Source: Streptomyces sp. NBC_01231
Lineage (GTDB): Bacteria > Actinomycetota > Actinomycetes > Streptomycetales > Streptomycetaceae
Direction of reading: 5' to 3'
Assembly (NCBI GenBank): GCA_035999765.1
Contig: CP108521.1
Location: 9,672,001-9,736,000 of the forward strand
Length of the DNA stretch: 64,000 nt
The translations under genes and the position numbers were made by a program. The notes under the pieces were generated by a model. The model did not search any database, was not told where the DNA came from, and saw only the letters and a list, made by a program, of their open reading frames with translations. Shown here piece by piece: positions 1-9,512 of this stretch. Within the stretch, counting starts at the first letter, position 1. Each line of letters starts with the position of its first letter.

Positions 1-1
1 G

Positions 2-343
2 CACGCGGACGAGGCGGCCATCGAGGCCGCCGTGGCCGCGGCCGCGGCGCTGACCCCGAACGACGTGACGACCGTCGTCCTCGGTTGCACCCACTACGAG
101 CTGGTGACCGAGCGCATCCGCGCGGCCGTGCAGCGCCCCGGCTTCCCCCCGCTCGTCCTGCACGGCTCAGCCGGGGCGGTCGCCGCCCAGGCCCTGCGCC
201 GGCTGGGTGAGCAGCCGGCCCCGCGGGCCACGGCCGACGGTACGCTGACGGTGCTGCTCAGCGGCCGCGAGGGGGTCCTGCCCGAGTCGGCTCTGGCCTA
301 CGCGGAAGGCCGGCTCCTCCAGGCGGTCAGCCCCGCGCAGTGA
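2..343 (+). CDS. Aspartate/glutamate racemase family protein, C-terminal part
   Basis: The gene enters from the left edge, so only the last 113 or so codons are visible. The segment GCTHYEL is the second catalytic-cysteine motif of the Asp/Glu racemase superfamily (MurI and relatives), where the cysteine acts as one of the two acid-base residues. The reading frame runs to a TGA at 341-343. Whether it is MurI or a paralogue cannot be judged without the N-terminal half. The next gene follows after about 70 bases on the same strand. Confidence 0.75.
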   Translation, partial: HADEAAIEAAVAAAAALTPNDVTTVVLGCTHYELVTERIRAAVQRPGFPPLVLHGSAGAVAAQALRRLGEQPAPRATADGTLTVLLSGREGVLPESALAYAEGRLLQAVSPAQ

Positions 344-412
344 CCCCCGCCCGGCCCAGTGACTCTCCGCGACGAGCTGGCGGCGCAGCGAAACCTGAGT
401 AGTCTCATAGCC

Positions 413-949
413 ATGAGGGAGCACCCCCACGGCGAGAACACCCCGCACCCCGACGTCTGGACCGGGCACGCCTCCAACCGGATCCAGTGGCTGCTCGCGC
501 TCGGCGGCGCCGCCTGCCTGGCGCTCGGCATCCAACTGGCCGTCGACTCCCAGTGGACGTCCGGCATCGTCCCGCTCGTGATGTCCGTCGTCGGCTGCAT
601 CGCGGCCGGACTGCTGGTTCTCTTCGGCACTCTCGCCTTCGTGAACGTCGCCCTGAAGGTCGACAAGGAATCCCTGGAAGTGCGCTGCGGCCACATCGGT
701 GTGCCGCGCCGCCGGATCCCGCTGGCCCATGTCGCCGGCGCCGAGTTCGACCCGCACGTCACCCCTCGCCACTGGGGCGGCTGGGGTTACCGCTGGCGTC
801 CCGAGAAGGGCACCGCGGTCGTCGTACGCCGGGGCGAGGGCGTGGTGCTGCAACTGTGGGACGGCCACACGTTCACCATCACCGTGGACGACGCCGAGGC
901 GGCCGTACGGGTCATCAAGGACCGGCTGCGGTCCGGAGCCGCGCGCTGA
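413..949 (+). CDS. Small membrane protein, conserved in actinomycetes, function unknown
   Basis: A protein of about 178 residues with two adjacent hydrophobic segments (roughly residues 20-45 and 50-70 from the chosen start), followed by a soluble C-terminal region rich in beta-forming stretches that resembles the bacterial PH-like domain of many Streptomyces membrane proteins. The ATG at 413 is preferred because the longer GTG start at 359 would add a stretch of no typical character in front of MREHPHG. No catalytic motif is visible. It ends shortly before the convergent ligase-like gene. The family function is unknown. Confidence 0.6.
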   Translation: MREHPHGENTPHPDVWTGHASNRIQWLLALGGAACLALGIQLAVDSQWTSGIVPLVMSVVGCIAAGLLVLFGTLAFVNVALKVDKESLEVRCGHIGVPRRRIPLAHVAGAEFDPHVTPRHWGGWGYRWRPEKGTAVVVRRGEGVVLQLWDGHTFTITVDDAEAAVRVIKDRLRSGAAR

Positions 950-1069
950 GCGCACGGAGCACCGAAGCGCGTTCCGCGTGGTGTTTCGAGCCGCGTCGGG
1001 CCCACTGACTGCCCGGAGTCCGAAGTACCGAGCCGTACGGGTTGCGCGGTCCCGGGCCGCCCCCGGGTT

Positions 1070-2215
1070 TCACGGAGCCAGGCGGTCGCCGCGAGGGCTT
1101 GCGTCCGTCCGGTGCCGGGCCGGCTCGTCGGCCAGCGGACGGGCCGTGGCCAGTCCCGCCAACAGTCCCGCCGCGACCGTGACCGTGGTGAAGCTCAGCG
1201 CGTTGCCCAGGCAGGCGATCGCCGCGACCGCCGTCAGCGCGGCCCCCGCGGTCAGGGCGACCGGTGTGGGACGCCGGGTGCGCCACAGCGCGTAGAGCAT
1301 CCAGCAGAAGGCCGCGACCAGCAGCATCACGCCCACGACTCCCTGCTCGGCCGCCTGCTGCAACGGAGCCGAGTGCGGCTTGCCGTCGGAGAGCAGCGTC
1401 CGGGTCGCCGTCCCGCTGAGCTCGCCGAAACGACCCGGGCCCACACCGACGGCCACCTCCCCGCGTGCCATCTGCAGGGCGTCGTGCCACAGCCCGACCC
1501 GGTGCGGGGTCAGCCGGCCCTCCAGCGAGACGCCGAGCTCGCCCGGCACCGCGTCACCGGCGACCGCCCAGGTCAGGCCGGCCGCCAGGATCGCGGACAG
1601 GGCCAGGCCGGCGATACCGGGACCGCGGTGACGCATCCGGCCCGCGGCGAGCGAGCACAGCAGCACCGCGACGCACGCGGCGAACCCGCCGCCCGAGCCC
1701 AGCACCGCCGCGATCACCGCGATCCCGGCCGCCAGCGCCCGCAGGGCCATCCGCAGGACGAGGGCCTCGGTGGCCCAGGCGGCACAGCACGCGGCACCGG
1801 TGGACAGGGCCAGCAGCGCGGCGACACCGCCGGCGTCCCCGAGCGGTGTGATGATCTCGGGCCCGGGGGAGAGGCGCGGCAGCCCCACCGTCAGGCCGAG
1901 ACCGGCCAGGGCCCAGGCGCCCGGCGCGGCGACCGGCAGCAGGGCCCCGCAGATCCGGCCCGCGGCGTATCCGGCGGCCACCGCGAGGATCGCGAGCAGG
2001 ACACCCTCCGGTCGACCGTCGTGGACGGCAGCCGTGATCAGGGCCCAAGCAGCGCAGGCCCCCAGGATCACGACGCCCGCCGCGTCGGAGCCGTTTCGTC
2101 TGTGGTCGTCCGCCGCCGACTCCGCACCGGCCGCAGACGTCATCCCCGTGGAACCCACCCCGCCCCCCGAACCCGGTCGCCCCCGACCTGCGTCGTCCCC
2201 GTCTCTGTCGGGCAT
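1070..2215 (-). CDS. O-antigen ligase (Wzy_C) family membrane protein
   Basis: A polytopic protein of about 380 residues with roughly ten hydrophobic helices. The C-terminal half has the hallmark of the O-antigen ligase/polymerase family: a large extracellular loop with LWHDAL, then GVGPGRFG, then HSAPLQQAAEQGVVG leading into the next helix. Such proteins join glycans to lipid or protein acceptors outside the membrane. In Streptomyces, which lack LPS, the acceptor is unknown. The ATG at 2215 (MPDRDGDD) is preferred to the upstream start at 2278, which only adds a polar tail. The gene is divergent from lnt, with about 170 bases of shared promoter region. Confidence 0.7.
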   Translation of the reverse strand: MPDRDGDDAGRGRPGSGGGVGSTGMTSAAGAESAADDHRRNGSDAAGVVILGACAAWALITAAVHDGRPEGVLLAILAVAAGYAAGRICGALLPVAAPGAWALAGLGLTVGLPRLSPGPEIITPLGDAGGVAALLALSTGAACCAAWATEALVLRMALRALAAGIAVIAAVLGSGGGFAACVAVLLCSLAAGRMRHRGPGIAGLALSAILAAGLTWAVAGDAVPGELGVSLEGRLTPHRVGLWHDALQMARGEVAVGVGPGRFGELSGTATRTLLSDGKPHSAPLQQAAEQGVVGVMLLVAAFCWMLYALWRTRRPTPVALTAGAALTAVAAIACLGNALSFTTVTVAAGLLAGLATARPLADEPARHRTDASPRGDRLAP

Positions 2216-2386
2216 TACCGGCCCGTACGAACAAGGACTGGGGCACACCGTAACCGCTGATGGGCGGTTTGTGGACAAGTGGGACCGAGTTCCGCAGGAA
2301 CGATTGGCCGAAGTGCCCGCCGGTGACCCCTGGGACGGGACGGGCCGCGTTGTCGGCGCCGAGGGCGGCCGCCGTACACTCCCACA

Positions 2387-3997
2387 GTGACCGTCACCGC
2401 AACCTCCGTGGACGAGTCGGACCAGGTAAGGCCGCCGACCGCGCCCGCATCACGCGGGGCGCGGCTCCTGCGACTCGTTCCGGCCGCCGCCGCCGCGCTC
2501 TCCGGAGTGCTGCTCTACGTCAGTTTCCCGCCGCGCACCCTGTGGTGGCTGGCCGTGCCGGCCTTCGCCGTCTTCGGGTGGGTGCTGCGCGGGCGCGGCT
2601 GGAAGGCGGGCCTCGGTCTCGGCTACCTCTTCGGTCTCGGCTTCCTGCTGCCGCTCCTGGTGTGGACCGGTGTGGAGGTCGGCCCCGGCCCCTGGCTCGC
2701 GCTGGTGGTCATCGAGGCGGTCTTCGTGGCGCTGGTCGGCGCGGGCGTCGCCGCGGTGTCGAAGCTGCCCGGCTGGCCCGTCTGGGCGGCCGCGGTATGG
2801 ATCGCCGGCGAGGCGGCACGCGCGCGTGTGCCCTTCCACGGCTTCCCCTGGGGCAAGATCGCGTTCGGTCAGGCGGACGGCGTGTTCCTGCCGCTCGCCG
2901 CGGTGGGCGGCACCCCGGTCCTCGGCTTCGCCGTCGTCCTGTGCGGCTTCGGCCTCTGCGAGATCGTGCGGCTGGCCGTGGCGGCACGGCGTACACGCGC
3001 CGTACGCTGGTCGGCGGCGGCCGTCGCCCTGCTGAGCGTGGCGGTGCCGGTGCTGGGCGCCGTGGCCGCCCGGCCGCTGGTCAGCGACAAGGCCGAGGAC
3101 GGCACCGCGACCGTCGCGGTCATCCAGGGCAACGTGCCCCGCGCCGGACTGGAGTTCAACGCCCAGCGTCGGGCCGTGCTCGACCACCACGTGCGCGAGA
3201 CGGAACGGCTGGCCGCCGACGTCAAGGCCGGCAAGGTGGCCAGGCCCGGCTTCGTCCTGTGGCCCGAGAACTCCTCCGACATCGATCCCTTCGCCAATGC
3301 CGACGCGGCCGCCGTCATCGACCAGGCGGCCAGGGCGATCGGCGTGCCGATCTCGGTCGGCGGCGTCGTCGAACGCGACGGCAAGCTCTTCAACGAGCAG
3401 ATCCTCTGGGACCCGGTGAAGGGGCCCGGCGACACGTACGACAAGCGGCAGATCCAGCCCTTCGGCGAGTACCTGCCGCTGCGCTCGCTCATCGGGGCGA
3501 TCAACAAGAACTGGACCTCCATGGTCGGCCAGGACTTCAGCCGGGGCAGTGAGCCGGGCGTGTTCGACATGGACGGTGCCAAGGTCGGCCTGGTCACCTG
3601 CTACGAGGCGGCCTTCGACTGGGCCGTGCGTTCCGAGGTCACCGACGGCGCACAGATGATCTCCGTCCCCAGCAACAACGCCACCTTCGACCGCAGCGAG
3701 ATGACCTACCAGCAACTCGCCATGTCGCGGGTGCGCGCCGTCGAGCACAGCCGGACCGTCACCGTCCCGGTGACCAGCGGTGTCAGCGCGATCATCATGC
3801 CCGACGGCAGGATCACGCAGAAGACCGGCATGTTCGTGGCCGACTACCTGGTCCAGGAGGTTCCCCTGCGCTCCTCGCAGACGCCCGCCACACAGCTGGG
3901 CATCCTGCCGGAGATCGCCCTGGTGCTGGTCGCCGCGGGCGGACTCGGCTGGGCGATCGGGGCCGGTGTGCGCCGTCGACGCGCCGGTGCCGTGTAG
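2387..3997 (+). CDS. lnt: Apolipoprotein N-acyltransferase
   Basis: Transfers an acyl chain to the N-terminal cysteine of lipoproteins in the membrane. The 536-residue protein has the family architecture: about six N-terminal membrane helices (residues 30-225), then a nitrilase-fold catalytic domain. The catalytic triad is readable as Glu294 in WPENSS, Lys353 in YDKRQIQPFGEYLP and Cys405 in TCYEAAF. A last helix lies near residue 510. Translation starts at a GTG. The length is normal for Lnt. Streptomyces usually carry two Lnt paralogues with partly separate roles; which one this is cannot be told here. Confidence 0.93.
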   Translation: MTVTATSVDESDQVRPPTAPASRGARLLRLVPAAAAALSGVLLYVSFPPRTLWWLAVPAFAVFGWVLRGRGWKAGLGLGYLFGLGFLLPLLVWTGVEVGPGPWLALVVIEAVFVALVGAGVAAVSKLPGWPVWAAAVWIAGEAARARVPFHGFPWGKIAFGQADGVFLPLAAVGGTPVLGFAVVLCGFGLCEIVRLAVAARRTRAVRWSAAAVALLSVAVPVLGAVAARPLVSDKAEDGTATVAVIQGNVPRAGLEFNAQRRAVLDHHVRETERLAADVKAGKVARPGFVLWPENSSDIDPFANADAAAVIDQAARAIGVPISVGGVVERDGKLFNEQILWDPVKGPGDTYDKRQIQPFGEYLPLRSLIGAINKNWTSMVGQDFSRGSEPGVFDMDGAKVGLVTCYEAAFDWAVRSEVTDGAQMISVPSNNATFDRSEMTYQQLAMSRVRAVEHSRTVTVPVTSGVSAIIMPDGRITQKTGMFVADYLVQEVPLRSSQTPATQLGILPEIALVLVAAGGLGWAIGAGVRRRRAGAV

Positions 3998-4065
3998 CCG
4001 TACGCCCGGCGCACGCTCAGCGAAGATCAGCGGAGTCATGTGACCGGCCCGTTAGGGTCGGGGCC

Positions 4066-4545
4066 ATGGCTACTCCTGACTTCATCCGTACGCTGCGGAC
4101 CTCCATCGGCAACGACTTGCTCTGGCTGCCCGGCGTCAGCGTCGTGGTCTTCGACGACTTGGGGCGCGTGCTGCTCAACCGCCGCTCCGACACCGGCACA
4201 TGGTCGCTGATCGGCGGTATCCCGGAGCCGGGCGAGCAGCCGGCGACGTGTGCCGTGCGGGAGGTCGAAGAGGAGACGGGGGTTCTCTGTGCGGTGGAGC
4301 GAGTGATCGTCGTGCAGGCACTCAAGCCCGTCACCTACGACAACGGCGATGTGTGCCAGTTCATGGACATCTCCTTCCGCTGCCGTGCCGTCGAGGGGGA
4401 GGCTCGGGTCAACGACGACGAGTCGCTGGAAGTGGGCTGGTTCGCGGTGGATGCCCTGCCCGAGCTGAGCGAGTTCGCGCTGCAGAGGATCAAGCTGGCC
4501 CAGTCGGACACCCCCACATGGTTCGCCCCTACGAGTTCCGACTGA
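4066..4545 (+). CDS. Nudix hydrolase
   Basis: A 159-residue single-domain protein with a complete Nudix box starting at GGIPEPGEQPATCAVREV and continuing EEETG, matching GX5EX7REUXEEXGU. Nudix enzymes hydrolyse nucleoside diphosphates linked to other groups, with a divalent metal bound by the glutamates of the box. The N-terminal extension (residues 1-20) resembles that of ADP-ribose or dNTP hydrolases of actinomycetes, but the substrate cannot be assigned. It stands alone between lnt and the SDR gene on the same strand. Confidence 0.9.
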   Translation: MATPDFIRTLRTSIGNDLLWLPGVSVVVFDDLGRVLLNRRSDTGTWSLIGGIPEPGEQPATCAVREVEEETGVLCAVERVIVVQALKPVTYDNGDVCQFMDISFRCRAVEGEARVNDDESLEVGWFAVDALPELSEFALQRIKLAQSDTPTWFAPTSSD

Positions 4546-4600
4546 AGTATGGGTGGAGACCATATGGGGCGGGAGGCGGGTGCTGCCTAGGGTCGGGGGC

Positions 4601-5401
4601 ATGACCGCTCGTAGTGCCCTTCCGGGACCCCACTCCTCCACGCTCGACCTCGGCGGCCGCACCGCCCTCGTCACCGGTGCGGCCGGCGGCATCGGCCGCG
4701 CCTGCGCGTTGCGGCTGGCCGCCGCCGGGGCCAAGGTGAGAGCGGTCGACCGGGACGGCGCCGGTCTGGAGACGCTCGCCGACCAGGGCCGGGACCTCGC
4801 CGGCACCGTCGAGCCGCACGTGCTCGACCTCACCGACCTGGACGCCGCCGAGCTCGTCGCCGCGGGCACCGACGTCCTCGTCAACAACGCCGGGCTGCAA
4901 CTGGTGCGCCCCATCGAGGAGTTCCCGCCCGACGTCTTCCACACCATGCTCACCGTGATGCTGGAGGCGCCCTTCCGGCTCATCCGCGGCGCCCTGCCCC
5001 ACATGTACGGGCAGGGCTGGGGCCGCATCGTGAACGTGTCCTCCGTGCATGGTCTGCGTGCCTCGGCCTACAAGTCGGCCTATGTGATCGCCAAGCACGG
5101 TCTGGAGGGGCTGTCCAAGACGACCGCCCTCGAAGGCGCACCCCATGGGGTCACCTCGAACTGTGTGAACCCGGCCTATGTGCGCACCCCACTGGTCGAG
5201 ACCCAGCTCGCCGACCAGGCCCGGGCCCACGGCATCCCCGAGGAACGCGTGCTGTCCGAGGTGTTGCTGCAGGACAGCGCCGTCAAACGGCTGATCGAGC
5301 CGGAGGAGGTCGCGGAGGCCGTGGCGTACCTGTGCGGCCCGCACGCCTCTTTCGTGACCGGCACCTCGCTCGTTCTCGACGGCGGCTGGACCGCCCACTG
5401 A
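4601..5401 (+). CDS. 3-hydroxybutyrate dehydrogenase-like short-chain dehydrogenase
   Basis: A 266-residue classical SDR. The Rossmann motif TGAAGGIG lies near residue 25, NNAG near 93, and the catalytic pair Tyr161/Lys165 is in SAYVIAKHG after VNVSSVHG. The pattern, including the long loop before the C-terminal VTGTSLVLDGGW, matches NAD-dependent D-3-hydroxybutyrate dehydrogenases, which oxidise 3-hydroxybutyrate to acetoacetate. The ATG at 4601 is chosen because the in-frame start 48 bases upstream adds residues before the usual N-terminus. The PucR regulator and an MHS permease follow, suggesting a small catabolic unit for an organic acid. Confidence 0.75.
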   Translation: MTARSALPGPHSSTLDLGGRTALVTGAAGGIGRACALRLAAAGAKVRAVDRDGAGLETLADQGRDLAGTVEPHVLDLTDLDAAELVAAGTDVLVNNAGLQLVRPIEEFPPDVFHTMLTVMLEAPFRLIRGALPHMYGQGWGRIVNVSSVHGLRASAYKSAYVIAKHGLEGLSKTTALEGAPHGVTSNCVNPAYVRTPLVETQLADQARAHGIPEERVLSEVLLQDSAVKRLIEPEEVAEAVAYLCGPHASFVTGTSLVLDGGWTAH

Positions 5402-5473
5402 GCGGTGGCCCCGGTCGCCCGGTCGCCCGGTCGCCCGCGGAGTTTTCCACAGGGCTAAACGGACGGCCGAGCG

Positions 5474-7642
5474 ATGGGGAATCCTGTGAGCATGTCCCGC
5501 GATCATGTGCACTCAGCCGAACGAGCCGGTACCGGCGGTGCCACCGGTGCGCCGGGCTCCGGCGCGTCCGCCGCCGACGGGCCGGCCGACGGCAGGCCCG
5601 GTGACAGCAGGCCGGGCCCGAGCGCGCCGGGCGACGGTCCCGGTGCAACGGGCCTCGACGGTTCGGGCGTCGCGCCAGGGTCCGGCAGCGGTGAGTCGCC
5701 CGTGTCCGGTGGCGGCGAGTCATCCGTGTCCGGCAGCGGTGAGGCGTACGCGCCCGGCAGCGCTGAGGCGCCGTTCCTGGAGCTCCTCGCCCGGGGTGCG
5801 TCCGCCGACGCCTACGAGCAGCCGGTGCTGATCGCCCGTGCCGAGGGGCGGTCGGCCGAGGAGGTCGCCGCGCTGGAGGCGGTCAAGCCACTCGCGCTGC
5901 GCGTCCGCTCGGAGCTGGAGGGCCGGCGCCGACGGGAGGCCGAGCTGTCCGCGCTCTTCGAGACCGCCCACGACCTGGCCGGGCTGCGCGACCTGGACGC
6001 GGTCCTGCCGGCGATCGTGCAGCGCGCCCGCTCGCTGCTCGGCACGGACGTGGCGTACCTCAGTCTCAACGACCCGGCGCGTGGCGACACCTACATGCGG
6101 GTCACCGAGGGCTCGGTCGCGGCCCGCTTCCAGCAGCTGCGCCTGGGGATGGGGGAGGGACTCGGCGGCCTCGTCGCCCAGACGGCCCGGCCGTACGTCA
6201 CCGACGACTACTTCAAGGACGACCGCTTCCAGCACACCCTCGTCATCGACGCGGGCGTGCGCGACGAGGGCCTGGTCGCCATCCTCGGGGTCCCGCTGAC
6301 GCTCGGGTCCCATGTGATCGGGGTTCTGTTCGCGGCGGACCGGCGGGCCCGGGTCTTCGAGCGGGAGCAGATCGCGCTGCTCGGATCCTTCGCGGCGCTG
6401 GCCGCCGCCGCCATCGACACCGCGAACCTCCTCACCGAGACCCGCTCCGCACTCGGCGACCTGGAGCGCGCCAACGAGATCATCCGGGACCGCAGCGGGG
6501 TCATCGAGCGCGCCTCGGAGGTCCACGACCGGCTCGCCGAACTCGTCCTGCGCGGCGGCGGAGTCCACGACGTGGCCGCTGCCGTCTCCGAGGTCCTGGA
6601 CGGCACGGTCGAGTTCACCGAGCCCGCCGCGGCACCCGCCCGGGCCGTGGAGGTGTCCCGCGCCGAGGGCCACGCGGTACGGCACGCGGACGACTGGATC
6701 GCCGCGGTGGCCGCCGGCGGAGAACTGCTCGGCGCGCTGGTGCTGCGCGGCCACCCCGGACTGGACCCCGTGGACCAGCGCACCCTGGAGCGTGCGGCCA
6801 TGGTCACGTCACTGCTGCTGCTCGCCCGACGCTCCGCCGCCGAGGCAGAACAGCGGGTGCGCGGCGAACTGTTGGACGACCTGCTGGACGCGCGGGATCG
6901 TGACCCGCGGCTGCTGCGCGACCGGGCTTCCCGGTTGTCCGCCGATCTCGACGCCGCCCACGTGGTGCTCGCCGCGCGCCTGGACGATACGGCGGCCGAC
7001 GCCGACCAGGAGGCTGCGGCCCGCCGGCGTCTGTGGTCCGCCGCGTCCCACCTGGCCGCGACCCGGCAGGGTCTGGCCGCCGCCCGCGACGGCGGCACCG
7101 TCCTGCTGCTGCCGCTGGAGCCCGGCGACACCGCGACGGAGGTGGCCCGCCGCACGGCCCGTCACCTCGGCACCGCCGTGCACGAGTCGGTCACGGTCGG
7201 AGCCTCCGCCCCCGTCGAGGACCTCGCCACCCACCTGGACACCGTGGCCGCCGCCTACCAGGAAGGCCGACGCTGCCTCGACGCCCTACGACTGCTGGGC
7301 CGCTCCGGTGACGGGGCTGCCGCCGAGGACTTCGGCTTCCTGGGTCTCCTGCTGGCCGGGGACCGGGACATCGAGGGCTTCGTCGACCGTACGATCGGCC
7401 GGGTCGTCGCATACGACGAACGGCGCGGCACCGACCTGTCGCGCACCCTCGACGCCTACTTCGCGTGCGGGATGAGCCCGGCCCGCACCAAGGACGAACT
7501 GCACGTCCATGTGAACACGGTCGCTCAGCGGTTGGAGCGGGTTGCCCGACTCCTCGGCGACGACTGGCAGAGCCCCGCCCGGGCTCTGGAGATCCAACTC
7601 GCCCTGAGACTGCACCGGTTGTCGGGCGCGGGACGGCGCTGA
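5474..7642 (+). CDS. GAF-domain PucR-family transcriptional regulator
   Basis: A protein of up to 722 residues. Residues 15-95 are low complexity, rich in Gly, Ser and Pro with GSG(E/V) repeats. A GAF domain follows at about 160-320 (ALFETAHDLAGL onward), then a CdaR-like middle region, and a C-terminal PucR helix-turn-helix (TKDELHVHVNTVAQRLERV). PucR proteins commonly activate neighbouring catabolic genes in response to their substrate. The exact start is uncertain: ATG at 5474 or at 5492 would both fit. It lies 70 bases after the SDR gene and is convergent with the permease, so it is a likely regulator of both. Confidence 0.8.
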   Translation: MGNPVSMSRDHVHSAERAGTGGATGAPGSGASAADGPADGRPGDSRPGPSAPGDGPGATGLDGSGVAPGSGSGESPVSGGGESSVSGSGEAYAPGSAEAPFLELLARGASADAYEQPVLIARAEGRSAEEVAALEAVKPLALRVRSELEGRRRREAELSALFETAHDLAGLRDLDAVLPAIVQRARSLLGTDVAYLSLNDPARGDTYMRVTEGSVAARFQQLRLGMGEGLGGLVAQTARPYVTDDYFKDDRFQHTLVIDAGVRDEGLVAILGVPLTLGSHVIGVLFAADRRARVFEREQIALLGSFAALAAAAIDTANLLTETRSALGDLERANEIIRDRSGVIERASEVHDRLAELVLRGGGVHDVAAAVSEVLDGTVEFTEPAAAPARAVEVSRAEGHAVRHADDWIAAVAAGGELLGALVLRGHPGLDPVDQRTLERAAMVTSLLLLARRSAAEAEQRVRGELLDDLLDARDRDPRLLRDRASRLSADLDAAHVVLAARLDDTAADADQEAAARRRLWSAASHLAATRQGLAAARDGGTVLLLPLEPGDTATEVARRTARHLGTAVHESVTVGASAPVEDLATHLDTVAAAYQEGRRCLDALRLLGRSGDGAAAEDFGFLGLLLAGDRDIEGFVDRTIGRVVAYDERRGTDLSRTLDAYFACGMSPARTKDELHVHVNTVAQRLERVARLLGDDWQSPARALEIQLALRLHRLSGAGRR

Positions 7643-7668
7643 CCCCCGTACACACGACCGTACGGGGG
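7643..7668. terminator. Hairpin between convergent genes, probable bidirectional terminator
   Basis: A perfect 9-bp inverted repeat, CCCCCGTAC (7643-7651) and GTACGGGGG (7660-7668), separated by 8 bases. It begins right after the PucR stop codon and sits between convergent genes. There is no long T run, which is usual for Streptomyces terminators. Confidence 0.65.
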
Positions 7669-7744
7669 CCGGATCGGATCTGTTGCTCGCATCCGCCCCG
7701 CAGGCTCGGACTCGCCGGCCGGACCTGGTGGAGGCGGGGGGAGC

Positions 7745-9127
7745 TCAGACGGCGCGTGCGTCCGCCGTCTTGGTGGTGGCGGGCTCCGCGTCCGCGGAGG
7801 GCTCCACATCGGTCAGGTCCCGGTGGCGGGTCTCCTTGGCCGCGCCCACGGCGACGACCGTGAGGACGGCGGCGGCGATGACGTACAGCGCGATGGGGGT
7901 GGAACTGTCGTAGTCGGCCAGCAGCGCGGTGGCGATCAGGGGCGCGGGCGCGCCTGCCACGACCGAGGCGAACTGGGCGCCGATGGAAGCCCCGGAGTAG
8001 CGCATCCGGGTCGCGAACATCTCGGAGAAGAAGGCGGCCTGGGGCGCGTACATCGCCCCGTGCATCACCAGGCCGACGGTGACCGCGAGGATCAGGTTGC
8101 CGAAGCCGCCGGTGTCGACGAGCGAGAAGAACGGGAACATCCACAGGCCGACGCCGACCGCGCCGAGCAGGTAGACCGGACGGCGGCCCACACGGTCCGA
8201 CAGGGCGCCCCAGGCCGGGATCACCGCGAAGTGCACGGCCGAGGCGATCAACACGGCGTTGAGCGCGGTCTGTTTGGAGACGCCGGCCGAGGTGGTGGCG
8301 TAGACGAGGATGAACGCGGTGATGACGTAGTAGCTGATGTTCTCCGCCATACGGGCGCCCATCGCCACCAGCACATCCCGCCAGTGATGCTTCATCACGG
8401 AGACGAGCGGCAGCTTCTCGGCCTGCGCGTGCGCTGCCTTGCGGGCCTCGGCCTGTGCCAACGCCTGCTTGAAGACCGGTGATTCATCGACAGACAGACG
8501 AATCCACAAACCGACGAGCACCAGTACACCGGAGAGCAGGAACGGGATCCGCCAGCCCCAGCTGCCGAACGCGCTGTCCGACAGAACGGCGGTCAGCAGG
8601 GACAGCACGCCGGTGGCAAGGAGTTGCCCCGCGGGTGCGCCGGTCTGCGGCCACGAGGCCCAGAAGCCGCGCCGCCGCGCGTCCCCGTGCTCGGAGACCA
8701 ACAGCACGGCTCCGCCCCACTCGCCGCCCAGCGCGAAGCCCTGCACCAGCCGCAGCACGGTCAGCAGCACGGGAGCGGCGGTGCCGACCGTGGCGTGCGT
8801 CGGCAGCAGCCCGATCGCGAAGGTCGCCCCGCCCATCAACAGCAGGCTCAGCACCAGCAGTTTCTTCCGGCCCAGCCGGTCGCCGTAGTGCCCGAAGACC
8901 AGCGCACCCAGTGGACGGGCGGCGAACCCGACGGCATACGTCAGAAACGACAGAAGAGTGCCGACCAGCGGGTCCGAGTCCGGGAAGAACAGCTTGTTGA
9001 AGACGAGGGCGGCCGCGGAACCGTAGAGGAAGAAGTCGTACCACTCGATGGTGGTGCCGATGAGACTGGCGGCGACGATGCGTTTGAGGCTGGCGGGGGG
9101 TGGGGGAGCGGTCGCGGGGGAGGTCAT
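7745..9127 (-). CDS. MHS-type (metabolite:proton symporter) MFS transporter
   Basis: About 460 residues with twelve hydrophobic segments. The N-terminal IEWYDFFLYG, the cytoplasmic loop GHYGDRLGRKK and LRLVQGFALGGEWGGA are signatures of the metabolite:H+ symporter family (ShiA, KgtP, ProP type), which import small organic acids or osmolytes. The second half repeats the loop as DRVGRRP. The start MTSPATAPP at 9127 is preferred over 9142. The gene is convergent with the PucR regulator; together with the SDR the set suggests uptake and oxidation of a hydroxyacid. The substrate is not deducible from sequence. Confidence 0.85.
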   Translation of the reverse strand: MTSPATAPPPPASLKRIVAASLIGTTIEWYDFFLYGSAAALVFNKLFFPDSDPLVGTLLSFLTYAVGFAARPLGALVFGHYGDRLGRKKLLVLSLLLMGGATFAIGLLPTHATVGTAAPVLLTVLRLVQGFALGGEWGGAVLLVSEHGDARRRGFWASWPQTGAPAGQLLATGVLSLLTAVLSDSAFGSWGWRIPFLLSGVLVLVGLWIRLSVDESPVFKQALAQAEARKAAHAQAEKLPLVSVMKHHWRDVLVAMGARMAENISYYVITAFILVYATTSAGVSKQTALNAVLIASAVHFAVIPAWGALSDRVGRRPVYLLGAVGVGLWMFPFFSLVDTGGFGNLILAVTVGLVMHGAMYAPQAAFFSEMFATRMRYSGASIGAQFASVVAGAPAPLIATALLADYDSSTPIALYVIAAAVLTVVAVGAAKETRHRDLTDVEPSADAEPATTKTADARAV

Positions 9128-9351
9128 CGGCACCACTTCCAAGCGGTTGGCGGGGACGTGTTTGTGTCGCCATACCGTAGGAATCCGCAGGTCAGCGGCA
9201 CATGTGGTGGGGCACCATAGTTATGCGTTCGAGGGTGAGTGCGGCCACCATGAGGGCGTCGCCGGAGCCTCTACGAGAGCCCCAATGGAGCTCGCGAGAC
9301 TGCTGATTGATTTGCACTGTTTAGGCATGATTTTGAGGTGAGGTGCTGATT

Positions 9352-9430
9352 CCCGTGCTGGTTTGGTGCTGACTAAAAGCCCATGTCATCACCCGTTCTC
9401 ACCTCTCCCGTGCTGACTTGGTGCTGACTA
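9352..9430. repeat. Pair of 24-bp direct repeats, 55-bp period
   Basis: The segments 9352-9375 and 9407-9430 are the same 24 bases with two mismatches; both contain TTGGTGCTGACTA. A further partial copy (GGTGCTGATT) precedes the first. They lie in the non-coding stretch between the MFS gene and the IS630 fragment. Spaced repeats of this size are typical of integrase arm-binding or regulatory sites, but no integrase is present, so the role is unknown. Confidence 0.5.
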
Positions 9431-9512
9431 GGCTGCGTCAAGATCCGACATGTGAGTCAGATCGGGGAGCCTCGCTAGTGTCCTGCGCCAGTAGTTGATC
9501 GTTAGCAGTTGC

